The position numbers and the translations under genes were made by a program. Of a stretch of 6,541 bases of DNA, positions 1 to 6,060 are shown in pieces (position 1 is the first letter of the stretch; every line of letters begins with the position of its first letter). The stretch is from Caulobacteraceae bacterium (GTDB lineage: Bacteria; Pseudomonadota; Alphaproteobacteria; Caulobacterales; Caulobacteraceae), in the NCBI GenBank assembly GCA_947484535.1, contig CANKPO010000067.1, forward strand, positions 1-6,541, given 5' to 3'. The notes beneath the pieces were generated by a model. The model was given only the letters and a program-made list of their open reading frames with translations. It was not told the origin of the DNA and ran no database searches.

Positions 1-1275
1 ATTCTGACCCTGATGCAGGGCGGCGCGACCCAAGCGGTCAAGGGCCGGGTCGCAGAACTGCTGGCCCAAGCCAAGGGCCGTCCGATCCTTGAGGCCTCGG
101 GTCTGGAAGACATCTTCGAGATGATCCGCGATCAGTTCCACGCCTTTGCGGAAGCCAAGGTCACGCCCTTTGCCCATCAATGGCACCTGAAGGACGAACT
201 GATCCCCATCGAGCTGGTCGAAGAGTTGGGCGCGCTGGGCGTGTTCGGTCTGACCGTGCCGGAGGAATATGGCGGGTCGGGCATGGGCAAGATGGCCATG
301 TGCGTCGTCTCAGAAGAGCTGAGCCGCGCCTATATTGGCGTCGGCTCGCTGGGCACCCGTTCAGAGATTGCCGCCGAACTGATCCTGACCGGGGGTACTC
401 AGGCCCAGAAGGACTACTGGCTGCCCAAGATCGCGGCGGCTGAAATCCTGCCCACCGCCGTCTTTACCGAACCCAATACCGGCTCTGACCTTGGTGCCCT
501 GCGCACTCGCGCGGTGCTCGACGGGGCTAACTATGTTGTGACCGGCAATAAGACCTGGATCACCCATGCATCGCGCGCCGATGTGATGACCATGTTGGTA
601 CGCACTGATCCCAATACGAGCGACTATCGCGGCCTGTCCATGTTCCTCGCGCCCAAGCTGCGCGGCAACGACCAGACCGATTTCCCGACCGAAGGCATGA
701 CCGGCGGCGAGATTGAAGTGCTCGGCTACCGGGGCATGAAGGAATATGAGCTGGGCTTTGATGGCTTTAAGGTCCCAGTTGAAAACCTGCTCGGCGGTGT
801 CGAAGGTCAGGGCTTCAAGCAGCTTATGGCCACCTTCGAAAGCGCCCGTATCCAGACGGCTGCGCGCGCTGTTGGCGTGGCCCAAAATGCAATGGAGCTT
901 GGACTGGGCTATGCGCTGGACCGCAAGCAGTTCGGTCAGCCGATCTTTGAGTTCCCGCGTGTCTACAACAAGCTCGCCATGATGGCCGCCGAGATCATGG
1001 GCGTGCGCCAACTGACCTATTTCGCGGCCCGCGCCAAGGATGATGGCAAGCGCTGCGATCTTGAGGCCGGTATGGCCAAGCTTTTGGCCGCCCGCGTGGC
1101 TTGGGCAAGTGCCGACAACGCCCTTCAAATCCATGGCGGCAACGGCTTTGCGCTAGAATATACGATCAGCCGCGTGCTGCAGGACGCCCGTATCCTCAAC
1201 ATCTTTGAGGGCGCTGGTGAAATTCAAGCTCAGGTCATTGCGCGCCGCCTGTTGGAAGACGGTCCCAACACCTAG
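1..1275 (+). CDS. Acyl-CoA dehydrogenase, 5' end outside window (possibly methylsuccinyl-CoA dehydrogenase-like)
   Basis: FAD-dependent flavoenzyme that oxidises an acyl-CoA to the 2,3-enoyl-CoA and passes electrons to ETF. The frame is open from base 1; the first ATG is at 13, and residues are numbered from it. Seen: the acyl-CoA dehydrogenase core begins near residue 33; signature 1, FTEPNTGSDLG, at 151-161; signature 2 around QIHGGNGF at 372-379; an FAD-contacting DRKQFGQPI at 303-311; and the likely catalytic glutamate E399 in NIFEG. The roughly 30 residues before the core look like a linker rather than a normal N-terminus, and no ribosome site can be judged so near the edge, so the true start is probably upstream. 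Some alphaproteobacterial homologues of about 550 residues, including methylsuccinyl-CoA dehydrogenase (Mcd), carry an N-terminal extension. Mcd identity is inferred from this and from the neighbouring B12, ETF and Hbd genes; isovaleryl- or butyryl-type specificity is not excluded. The family call is secure, the substrate is not. Confidence 0.93.
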   Translation: MLTLMQGGATQAVKGRVAELLAQAKGRPILEASGLEDIFEMIRDQFHAFAEAKVTPFAHQWHLKDELIPIELVEELGALGVFGLTVPEEYGGSGMGKMAMCVVSEELSRAYIGVGSLGTRSEIAAELILTGGTQAQKDYWLPKIAAAEILPTAVFTEPNTGSDLGALRTRAVLDGANYVVTGNKTWITHASRADVMTMLVRTDPNTSDYRGLSMFLAPKLRGNDQTDFPTEGMTGGEIEVLGYRGMKEYELGFDGFKVPVENLLGGVEGQGFKQLMATFESARIQTAARAVGVAQNAMELGLGYALDRKQFGQPIFEFPRVYNKLAMMAAEIMGVRQLTYFAARAKDDGKRCDLEAGMAKLLAARVAWASADNALQIHGGNGFALEYTISRVLQDARILNIFEGAGEIQAQVIARRLLEDGPNT

Positions 1276-1304
1276 TCGGACAGATTGGTGATCGTCGAAA
1301 TTTA

Positions 1305-1312
1305 AGGTAGGA
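1305..1312 (+). promoter_or_regulatory. Ribosome binding site of the twin-transmembrane gene
   Basis: The purine-rich AGGTAGGA stretch lies 7 bases before the ATG at 1320. It fixes that start. The nearby ATG at 1312 is in another frame. Confidence 0.6.
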
Positions 1313-1319
1313 TGGAACC

Positions 1320-1523
1320 ATGCAACAGCTGTTCAACATCTTGGTCCCCATCAGCCTTCTGGCTGTGCTGGCGACCCTGGGCGTCGGGATCTATGCCCTG
1401 TTTCGCGGGGGTGATTTCGGTCGATCCTATTCCAACAAGCTGATGCGCTTGCGGGTCCTGCTGCAATTCATTGCGGTTTTGATCCTCTGCGTCGGGATGT
1501 TGGTTAAGGCCCACTATAGCTGA
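1320..1523 (+). CDS. Small twin-transmembrane protein, HIG1-like
   Basis: A 67-residue inner-membrane protein with two predicted helices, about residues 7-28 and 45-62. They are joined by a short basic loop (RGGDFGRSYSNKLMRLR, 29-45). This two-helix layout with an NKLMRxRVxLQ-type loop is that of the bacterial 'twin transmembrane'/HIG1-domain small proteins. Mitochondrial HIG1 relatives associate with respiratory complexes; the role of the bacterial forms is not established. The gene starts 44 bp after the acyl-CoA dehydrogenase with no terminator between, so the two are probably co-transcribed. Its TGA stop shares a base with the ATG of the adenosyltransferase gene (TGATG), which suggests coupled translation. 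By context it might sit near the ETF/quinone electron route, but that is speculation. A HIG1 relationship is likely from the pattern and was not confirmed by a profile search. Confidence 0.85.
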   Translation: MQQLFNILVPISLLAVLATLGVGIYALFRGGDFGRSYSNKLMRLRVLLQFIAVLILCVGMLVKAHYS

Positions 1524-2101
1524 TGGTCACGCTCAACCGGATCTATACGCGCACCGGTGATGGCGGCAGAACACGTCTGAGCACCGGCGAAGAGGTGGAC
1601 AAGTACAATCCTCGGGTCGAGGCCTATGGCGCGGTGGACGAGACCAATGCCTGTATCGGCCTTGCGCGGCTCCACACCAAGGATGATGCGGTCCTCGATG
1701 CCATCCTCGAGCGGGTGCAAAATGACCTGTTCGATCTGGGGGCTGATTTAGCGGCGCCGGAACGCGGAGCCCCCTTGCCATGGGAGGCCCTGCGGATCTT
1801 GCAAGGTCAGGTGGACCGGCTGGAGCAGGAACTGGACAGCCTGAATGATCAGCTTGATGACCTGACCTCGTTCGTGCTGCCAGCGGGAAGCCCAGCCTCG
1901 GCGGCCCTGCATCTGGCCCGCACAGTTTGCCGACGTGCGGAGCGCACGACGGTCTATCTGGCCCAGATTGAGGGTGAGACCGTGTCAGAACCGGTAATTC
2001 GCTATCTGAACCGGCTGTCTGACCTGCTGTTCGTAGCGTCGCGCTGGTGCAACGATAAGGGTAAGGCCGACGTACTCTGGAAGCCCGGCGCGACGCGTTA
2101 A
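1523..2101 (+). CDS. pduO: PduO-type cob(I)alamin (corrinoid) adenosyltransferase
   Basis: Cytoplasmic enzyme that transfers the adenosyl group of ATP to cob(I)alamin, giving adenosylcobalamin (coenzyme B12). At 192 residues it has normal length for the trimeric PduO-type family. Seen: the N-terminal ATP-binding TRTGDGG at 9-15; the YGAVDETNA segment at 35-43 with D39/E40; SFVLPAG at 116-122, whose F117 matches the aromatic residue near the corrin; the ARTVCRRAER block at 132-141 with R133 and R137 aligned to the conserved ATP/salt-bridge arginines; and YLNRLSDLLF at 161-170. All key positions appear intact. The ATG overlaps the preceding stop by one base. A possible weak ribosome site (TAAGG) lies upstream within the small membrane-protein gene. 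The product would serve B12-dependent mutases such as methylmalonyl- or ethylmalonyl-CoA mutase, which are not in this window. The gene ends head-to-head with a minus-strand gene, stops overlapping. Confidence 0.95.
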   Translation: MVTLNRIYTRTGDGGRTRLSTGEEVDKYNPRVEAYGAVDETNACIGLARLHTKDDAVLDAILERVQNDLFDLGADLAAPERGAPLPWEALRILQGQVDRLEQELDSLNDQLDDLTSFVLPAGSPASAALHLARTVCRRAERTTVYLAQIEGETVSEPVIRYLNRLSDLLFVASRWCNDKGKADVLWKPGATR

Positions 2102-2328
2102 GGCTTTTTCGCCTCGGCCTTTGGCTGGGTCTTGTCCTTTCGCCCGGTCAGGGTCGACAGGCTGACCGGCACACCGCAGATGCGCGTCTGCGGGTCCCAC
2201 CAGTGGCCAGCGGTTTCGCAGCGGTCACGCGGGATGATGTAATAGACCTGATGGAGCGCTACAGCCACGCAACTGAAGGCGAAGGCCGTGATAAACATCC
2301 ATTTCAGGCGGTTGATGGTCTTGTTCAT
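2098..2328 (-). CDS. Small single-pass membrane protein, function unknown
   Basis: I do not recognise a named family. With the start at 2328 the product is 76 residues: a short basic N-terminus (MNKTINRLK), one predicted transmembrane helix at about 8-31, then a soluble tail with DRCETAGHWWDPQTRICGVP at 35-54 and a lysine-rich C-terminus. The positive N-terminus suggests N-in, C-out topology, so C37 and C51 would lie in the periplasm and could form a disulfide. Similar Cys...WWDP...C tails appear in small hypothetical proteins of Caulobacterales, by memory only. The start was chosen because the helix follows directly and an AGAGAG stretch lies just upstream; the frame stays open to an ATG at 2502, but that extension has no membrane-protein character. 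It converges on pduO, with the two stop codons sharing TTAA (2098-2101). It is probably expressed from the AT-rich region at 2340-2420. Confidence 0.65.
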   Translation of the reverse strand: MNKTINRLKWMFITAFAFSCVAVALHQVYYIIPRDRCETAGHWWDPQTRICGVPVSLSTLTGRKDKTQPKAEAKKP

Positions 2329-2386
2329 GGGCTCTCTATGATCAAAGCGCGTCGCTCCTGCAAGGATTGACGAAAGGACCGCGACA

Positions 2387-2414
2387 TTTTGATCAAAAAA
2401 TTTGTCCGAACAAA
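2387..2414. promoter_or_regulatory. Two adjacent palindromes, candidate operator
   Basis: TTTTGATCAAAA at 2387-2398 is a perfect 12-bp palindrome. Two bases later TTTGTCCGAACAAA (2401-2414) is an inverted repeat with TTTGT/ACAAA arms. A further TGATCAAA lies at 2339-2346. They sit in an AT-rich gap in otherwise GC-rich DNA, between the divergent small membrane-protein gene and etfB. I cannot name the regulator. A role as binding site for an acyl-CoA-responsive or redox regulator is inference. Confidence 0.35.
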
Positions 2415-2446
2415 GTCCCGTGCTAAGTTGACATCGTGGCCCGCTG

Positions 2447-2474
2447 TTGTCAGTTTGCCGCGCCATTTTACAGT
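2447..2474 (+). promoter_or_regulatory. Candidate promoter of etfBA
   Basis: TTGTCA (2447-2452) and TACAGT (2469-2474), 16 bases apart, resemble housekeeping -35 and -10 boxes (5 of 6 and 4 of 6 matches to consensus). This would give a leader of about 55 bases before etfB. A better -35-like TTGACA lies at 2428-2433 but has no convincing -10 at the right distance. Alphaproteobacterial promoters are often weakly conserved, so this is tentative. Confidence 0.3.
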
Positions 2475-2536
2475 TCTGTGCGTTGGTGTATGGGACTGTC
2501 AATTTCCATGTTCATAAGCTGAGGCGATATAGACCC

Positions 2537-3286
2537 ATGAAGGTTCTGGTCCCGGTAAAACGGGTTGTCGACTACAACGTTAAGGTTCGGGTTAAGTCCG
2601 ACCAAACCGGCGTGGATCTTGCGAACGTCAAGATGTCCATGAATCCATTCTGCGAGATCGCGGTCGAAGAGGCCGTGCGTCTGAAGGAAAAGGGCGTTGC
2701 GACGGAAGTCGTGGCCGTTTCCATCGGCCCGGTCCAAGCGCAGGAAACCATCCGCACGGCGCTGGCCATGGGTGCCGATCGTGGCATCCTGATCCAGACC
2801 GATGAGGACCTCGAGCCCCTGGCCGTTGCCAAGCTTCTGGCTGCCGTCATTGGCGAAGAGGCGCCCGGCATTGTGGTGATGGGCAAGCAGGCCATCGACG
2901 GCGACAATAATGCCGTTGGTCAGATGCTGGCCGCGTTGCTGGATTGGCCGCAAGCCACCTTTGCTTCCAAGATCGAGATCTCGGGCGATAAGGCCGAGGT
3001 CACGCGCGAAGTTGACGGTGGTCTTCAGACTCTCAGCGTCGACCTTCCTGCCGTGGTCACGGCGGACCTTCGTTTGAATGAGCCGCGCTATGCTTCGCTG
3101 CCCAACATCATGAAGGCCAAGAAGAAGCCTATCGACGTTAAGGCCCCCGGCGACTACGGCGTCGACACGGCTCCGCGTCTGAAGGTGCTCAAGGTCGTTG
3201 AACCACCCAAGCGTCAAGGTGGCGCGAAGGTCGAATCGGCCGCCGAACTGGTGTCCAAACTGAAGAATGAAGCGGGGGTCCTCTAA
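2537..3286 (+). CDS. etfB: Electron transfer flavoprotein beta subunit
   Basis: Small subunit of the ETF heterodimer, which takes electrons from acyl-CoA dehydrogenases and passes them to ETF:ubiquinone oxidoreductase. The 249-residue length fits group I ETF. Seen: the family N-terminus [23 protein letters not shown]-binding region around [14 protein letters not shown] (116-129); the ETF-beta signature region at 154-176 (TREVDGG...[11 protein letters not shown], continuing); and the dehydrogenase-docking recognition loop [10 protein letters not shown] at 188-197. In human ETF the loop leucine anchors to the partner dehydrogenase; here it is L188. The start at 2537 was chosen because the family begins with MKVLVPVKR. 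The frame stays open to 2447, but those 30 extra residues have no family match and overlap the candidate promoter. GAGG at 2521-2524 is a plausible though distant ribosome site. It overlaps etfA by one base. Confidence 0.97.
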   Translation: MKVLVPVKRVVDYNVKVRVKSDQTGVDLANVKMSMNPFCEIAVEEAVRLKEKGVATEVVAVSIGPVQAQETIRTALAMGADRGILIQTDEDLEPLAVAKLLAAVIGEEAPGIVVMGKQAIDGDNNAVGQMLAALLDWPQATFASKIEISGDKAEVTREVDGGLQTLSVDLPAVVTADLRLNEPRYASLPNIMKAKKKPIDVKAPGDYGVDTAPRLKVLKVVEPPKRQGGAKVESAAELVSKLKNEAGVL

Positions 3287-4230
3287 TGGCTGTTCTCGTC
3301 GTCGCCGATCACGACAATGCGTCGTTGAAAGACAATACCCACAAGACCGTCACCGCCGCTCTGGCAATTTCGGGCGATGTGGATGTGCTGGTTGCGGGTC
3401 AAGGCGTTGCTGCCGTGGCTGCCGAAGCCGCTAAGATTGCTGGCGTTCGCAAGGTGCTGGTTGCCGAGAGCGCTGATCTGGGCAAGCAGGTTGCTGAAGC
3501 GGTCACCGAAACCGTGGTCGCCCTTTCCGGCGGCTATGACGCTGTTCTGATCCCCGCCACCTCGGCGGGTAAGAACTATGCGCCCCGTATCGCGGCCAAG
3601 CTCGACGTCGCGGCCATTTCGGAAATTATCGAAGTGGTTGATGCCTCGACCTTCGTGCGTCCGATCTATGCCGGTAACGCCCTGGAGACCGTCCAGTCTT
3701 CCGACGCCAAGAAGATCATCACCGTCCGCGCCACGGCGTTCAAGGCCGCTGGTGAAGGTGGATCAGCTTCTGTGGAAACCGTCAGTGCCGCAGGCGCTAT
3801 GGCCCACACCCGCTTTGTCTCGGACGAGATCGTCAAGTCTGACCGCCCTGAACTGTCGGCGGCCAAGATTGTGGTCTCCGGTGGCCGGGCTCTGGGTTCG
3901 GCTGAAGAGTTCCAGCGGGTCATCGAGCCTCTGGCCGACAAGCTCGGCGCCGCCGTCGGCGCCAGCCGCGCTGCGGTCGATGCGGGCTATGCCCCCAATG
4001 ACTATCAGGTCGGTCAAACCGGAAAGGTCGTCGCGCCCCAGCTCTATGTGGCCATCGGAATCTCCGGTGCCATCCAGCATCTGGCCGGCATGAAGGACTC
4101 CAAGGTCATCGTGGCCATCAATAAGGATGCCGATGCTCCGATCTTCCAGGTCGCCGATTTCGGTCTGGTGGCGGACTATAAGACCGCTCTGCCGGAACTG
4201 ATGGACGAACTGGCTAAGGTTGGCCTCTAG
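3286..4230 (+). CDS. etfA: Electron transfer flavoprotein alpha subunit
   Basis: Large subunit of ETF, holding the FAD. The 314-residue length is normal. The N-terminal domain (about 1-190) packs with EtfB. The C-terminal FAD domain shows the conserved series SGGRAL (198-203), [11 protein letters not shown] (224-234) with S227 and R228, QVGQTGK (241-247), [11 protein letters not shown] (258-268) with H265, VAINKD (276-281), and the closing [10 protein letters not shown] (284-293) with D291. These are the FAD-contacting positions known from human and bacterial ETF, and none is missing. The ATG shares its A with the etfB stop (TAATG). A G-rich stretch at 3274-3278 can serve as ribosome site, so translation is probably coupled to give 1:1 subunits. 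A strong terminator follows 29 bases after the stop. This is a canonical housekeeping gene. Confidence 0.98.
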   Translation: MAVLVVADHDNASLKDNTHKTVTAALAISGDVDVLVAGQGVAAVAAEAAKIAGVRKVLVAESADLGKQVAEAVTETVVALSGGYDAVLIPATSAGKNYAPRIAAKLDVAAISEIIEVVDASTFVRPIYAGNALETVQSSDAKKIITVRATAFKAAGEGGSASVETVSAAGAMAHTRFVSDEIVKSDRPELSAAKIVVSGGRALGSAEEFQRVIEPLADKLGAAVGASRAAVDAGYAPNDYQVGQTGKVVAPQLYVAIGISGAIQHLAGMKDSKVIVAINKDADAPIFQVADFGLVADYKTALPELMDELAKVGL

Positions 4231-4259
4231 GCCTCACCTAACCCGATAAATCACGATGG

Positions 4260-4294
4260 GCCCCGCCAGTGTTTCGCTGGCGGGGCTTTTCGTT
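4260..4294 (+). terminator. Rho-independent terminator of etfBA
   Basis: The arms GCCCCGCCAG (4260-4269) and CTGGCGGGGC (4277-4286) are a perfect 10-bp inverted repeat with a 7-base loop. They are followed at once by TTTTCGTTTT (4287-4296). The T-tract is only on the plus-strand side, so it ends transcription from etfA, not from the right. It separates etfBA from hbd. Confidence 0.9.
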
Positions 4295-4296
4295 TT

Positions 4297-4445
4297 GGAA
4301 AGCCCTGTTAGGGTAGCGTCAGATCGGGCTTGCGCTGCAATGCAGCAAAGGTCTTCGTTGCCACAGGGAAGTCGTGCTACAAGACAGGCTTCGTGTTTGG
4401 GACCCATCGGGGTCTCGTCATCGTTCGACCCGGGGTATGGGCATA
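4297..4445 (+). other. Leader/promoter region of hbd with small inverted repeats
   Basis: This gene-free region must hold the hbd promoter, since a strong terminator lies just upstream. No convincing -35/-10 pair was found. It contains GCTGCA-A-TGCAGC (4334-4346), a perfect 6-bp inverted repeat around one base, and a weaker CCCT/AGGG pair (4303-4313). Either could be an operator. A GTG at 4374 with AGGGAA before it is in frame with hbd, but the added residues do not look like the family. Confidence 0.35.
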
Positions 4446-5324
4446 ATGGCTGAGATTAAGACGGTCGGCATTGTCGGCGCAGGCCAGATGGGTTCGGGCA
4501 TTGCCCACGTCTGTGCTTTGGCTGGATATGATGTTCGGCTCAATGACCTCGATCCGGACCGGGTCAAGGAAGGGCTGTTGCAGATCGAACGCAACATGGT
4601 CCGTCAGGTCTCTCGCGGTCTGATCACCCCCGAAGCGATGGAAGCCGGCCTCAAGCGCATTTCGGCCACGAGCGATCTGGCAGAGATTGGTCAGAGCGAT
4701 CTGGCCATCGAAGCGGCCACCGAGAATGAAGAGATCAAGAAGGCGATCTTCAAGTCGCTTCATCCCTATCTCAAGCCTGACACCCTGCTCGCCTCCAACA
4801 CCTCGTCCATCTCGATCACGCGTCTGGCCTCATCGACTGATCGGCCTGAGCGGTTCATCGGTCTGCATTTCATGAATCCCGTGCCGCTGATGAAGCTGGT
4901 CGAGATCATTCGCGGCATCGCCACCGATGTTGGCACCTATGAAACCGCCGTGACCTTCGCGCGCTCCTTGGGCAAGACCACCGCCAATGCCGAAGATTTC
5001 CCGGCCTTCATCGTCAACCGCGTTCTGGTTCCTATGATCAATGAGGCGATCTATACCCTCTATGAGGGCGTGGGTACGGTGGAGGCCATCGATACGGCCA
5101 TGAAGCTGGGCGCGAACCATCCGATGGGACCGCTGGAACTGGGCGATTTCATTGGTCTGGACACGATCCTGTCGATCATGAACGTGCTTCACGACGGTCT
5201 GGCCGATTCCAAGTACCGGCCCTGTCCGTTGCTGGTGAAATATGTCGAGGCGGGCTGGCTGGGAAAGAAAGTCGGTCGCGGTTTCTACGACTATCGCGGC
5301 GATACACCTGTTCCGACACGCTAA
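4446..5324 (+). CDS. hbd: 3-hydroxybutyryl-CoA (3-hydroxyacyl-CoA) dehydrogenase
   Basis: NAD(P)-dependent enzyme interconverting (S)-3-hydroxyacyl-CoA and 3-oxoacyl-CoA, typically acetoacetyl-CoA and 3-hydroxybutyryl-CoA. At 292 residues it is a stand-alone short-chain form, not fused to a hydratase. Seen: Rossmann motif GAGQMG (11-16), with the acidic end of the second strand at LNDLD (32-36); substrate-binding ASNTSS (116-121) with S120; the catalytic pair H141 in GLHFMNPVP and E153 in KLVEII; N191 in FIVNRVL; and the C-terminal helical domain with HPMGPLELGDFIGLDT (225-240). Spacing of S120, H141, E153 and N191 equals that of Ser137, His158, Glu170 and Asn208 in human SCHAD. The start at 4446 gives the usual MAEIKTVGIVGAG N-terminus; an ATG at 4437 and a GTG at 4374 are alternatives. 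It is transcribed separately from etfBA and ends 3 bases from a convergent gene. Confidence 0.96.
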   Translation: MAEIKTVGIVGAGQMGSGIAHVCALAGYDVRLNDLDPDRVKEGLLQIERNMVRQVSRGLITPEAMEAGLKRISATSDLAEIGQSDLAIEAATENEEIKKAIFKSLHPYLKPDTLLASNTSSISITRLASSTDRPERFIGLHFMNPVPLMKLVEIIRGIATDVGTYETAVTFARSLGKTTANAEDFPAFIVNRVLVPMINEAIYTLYEGVGTVEAIDTAMKLGANHPMGPLELGDFIGLDTILSIMNVLHDGLADSKYRPCPLLVKYVEAGWLGKKVGRGFYDYRGDTPVPTR

Positions 5325-5327
5325 GAG

Positions 5328-5987
5328 CTAGACTTCAGACCACATCCTTAGAAGCGCGCTGATCGACTTGTCGAGCAAGAGCCGCGCCTCGCCAGCGGGC
5401 AGGGCACCGCGCATGCGGGCAATATCAAACAGGATCTCCCGCTGGTCTTCGCGCCGGATCAGGCTCTGGACCCAACCGACGCAGGCCATACGGGCACCGG
5501 CGGTCACAGGCTCGACCTTATGTAAGGCGCCGGTCGGGTAGAGGATCAGCGTCCCGGCTTGAGGCTTGGCAAGACGCTCACCATCCAAACTATCGACGAC
5601 CAGGCCGCCGCCCTCATAGCTGTCAGGGTCCGAGAGAAAGAGGGTGAAGGACAGGTCGGTACGCAGCCGGTTCTCGCCCGTGCCCATCAGGGCATCATCG
5701 ACATGTAGGCCATAGGCGTCCCCCACCTCATAGCGGTTGAACATCAGGTTGGCCCAGCGGGCAGGGCGCACATAGGTCTGGAACAGCGGATGGCGTTCCA
5801 GGGCCTTGCGAACAAAGCGGGCCAGCGCCTGAACCTTTGGATCAGTGCCGTCGGACTGAAGATTGCTCTTGACCGCACGGGCCGACGCGCCCGCCGTCTG
5901 ACGCCCATCGCGAAAGCGGCAATCGGCCAGACCCGCCAAGACGGTGGCCACATCTTCGGGCGAAAGCACATCGGTCAGCGTCAACAT
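5328..5987 (-). CDS. piuC: PKHD-type Fe(II)/2-oxoglutarate dioxygenase (PiuC/YbiX family)
   Basis: Predicted cytoplasmic 2-oxoglutarate-dependent oxygenase. Family members commonly lie beside TonB-dependent siderophore receptors, but their substrate is not well defined. With the start at 5987 it has 219 residues, close to the family's roughly 226. Seen: DGRQTAGASARAVKSN (27-42), the NRYEVGDAYGLHVDDA block with Fe ligands H95 and D97, RLRTDLSFTLFLSDPDSYEGG (starting at 107), the third Fe ligand H156 in LHKVEPV, and R166 ten residues later as the 2-oxoglutarate carboxylate binder. The WVQSLIR motif (172-178) and the closing helices also match. The frame runs open to 6221, but that stretch overlaps the divergent lipoprotein gene and has no family match. 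An ATG at 6002 is the only realistic alternative and would add 5 residues. No strong ribosome site is seen. The gene converges on hbd with no terminator between. Confidence 0.93.
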   Translation of the reverse strand: MLTLTDVLSPEDVATVLAGLADCRFRDGRQTAGASARAVKSNLQSDGTDPKVQALARFVRKALERHPLFQTYVRPARWANLMFNRYEVGDAYGLHVDDALMGTGENRLRTDLSFTLFLSDPDSYEGGGLVVDSLDGERLAKPQAGTLILYPTGALHKVEPVTAGARMACVGWVQSLIRREDQREILFDIARMRGALPAGEARLLLDKSISALLRMWSEV

Positions 5988-6015
5988 GTCACTTGGTCCC
6001 ATTATTGCGAACGAC

Positions 6016-6027
6016 TTGCAATTGCAA
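6016..6027. promoter_or_regulatory. (TTGCAA)2 palindrome, candidate Fur/Mur-like operator
   Basis: TTGCAATTGCAA is a perfect 12-bp palindrome and also a tandem repeat of TTGCAA. It sits in the 82-bp gap between the divergent dioxygenase and lipoprotein genes, 29 bases before the dioxygenase start. Alphaproteobacterial Fur/Mur sites are built on TGCAA/TTGCA half-sites, and PiuC-type genes are often iron-repressed, so iron control is a reasonable inference. The spacing is tighter than the usual form of that site. PccR-type regulators, which use TTTGCAAA repeats, are another option. Confidence 0.4.
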
Positions 6028-6053
6028 TTAGCCTGTGGTTGATTGCCGCCATC

Positions 6054-6060
6054 AGGAGAG
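6054..6060 (+). promoter_or_regulatory. Ribosome binding site of the lipoprotein gene
   Basis: AGGAGAG, nine bases before the ATG at 6070, is the clearest Shine-Dalgarno sequence in the window. It supports the lipoprotein gene and its start. Confidence 0.75.

Noticed and set aside
361..1134. Long minus-strand open frame of 257 codons
   Set aside because: It lies wholly opposite the acyl-CoA dehydrogenase, whose plus-strand product has full family motifs. The minus product is His/Gly-rich without recognisable motifs, typical of a shadow frame in GC-rich DNA.
2101..2114. Short hairpin AGGC-TTTTTC-GCCT as terminator of pduO
   Set aside because: Only four base pairs in the stem, and no T-tract follows it. 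It codes for the end of the opposing gene.
2329..2502. N-terminal extension of the small minus-strand membrane protein to the ATG at 2502
   Set aside because: The added 58 residues have no membrane or domain character and cover the AT-rich control region. The start at 2328 directly precedes the transmembrane helix.
2447..2536. N-terminal extension of EtfB
   Set aside because: EtfB proteins begin with MKVLVPVKR. The extra 30 residues have no family match and overlap promoter-like sequence.
2468..3217. Minus-strand open frame of 249 codons
   Set aside because: It is antisense to etfB, which is a clear family member. No motif or ribosome site supports the minus frame.
4377..4763. Minus-strand open frame opposite the hbd leader and start
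   Set aside because: It lies mostly opposite the conserved Rossmann fold of hbd and has no motif of its own.
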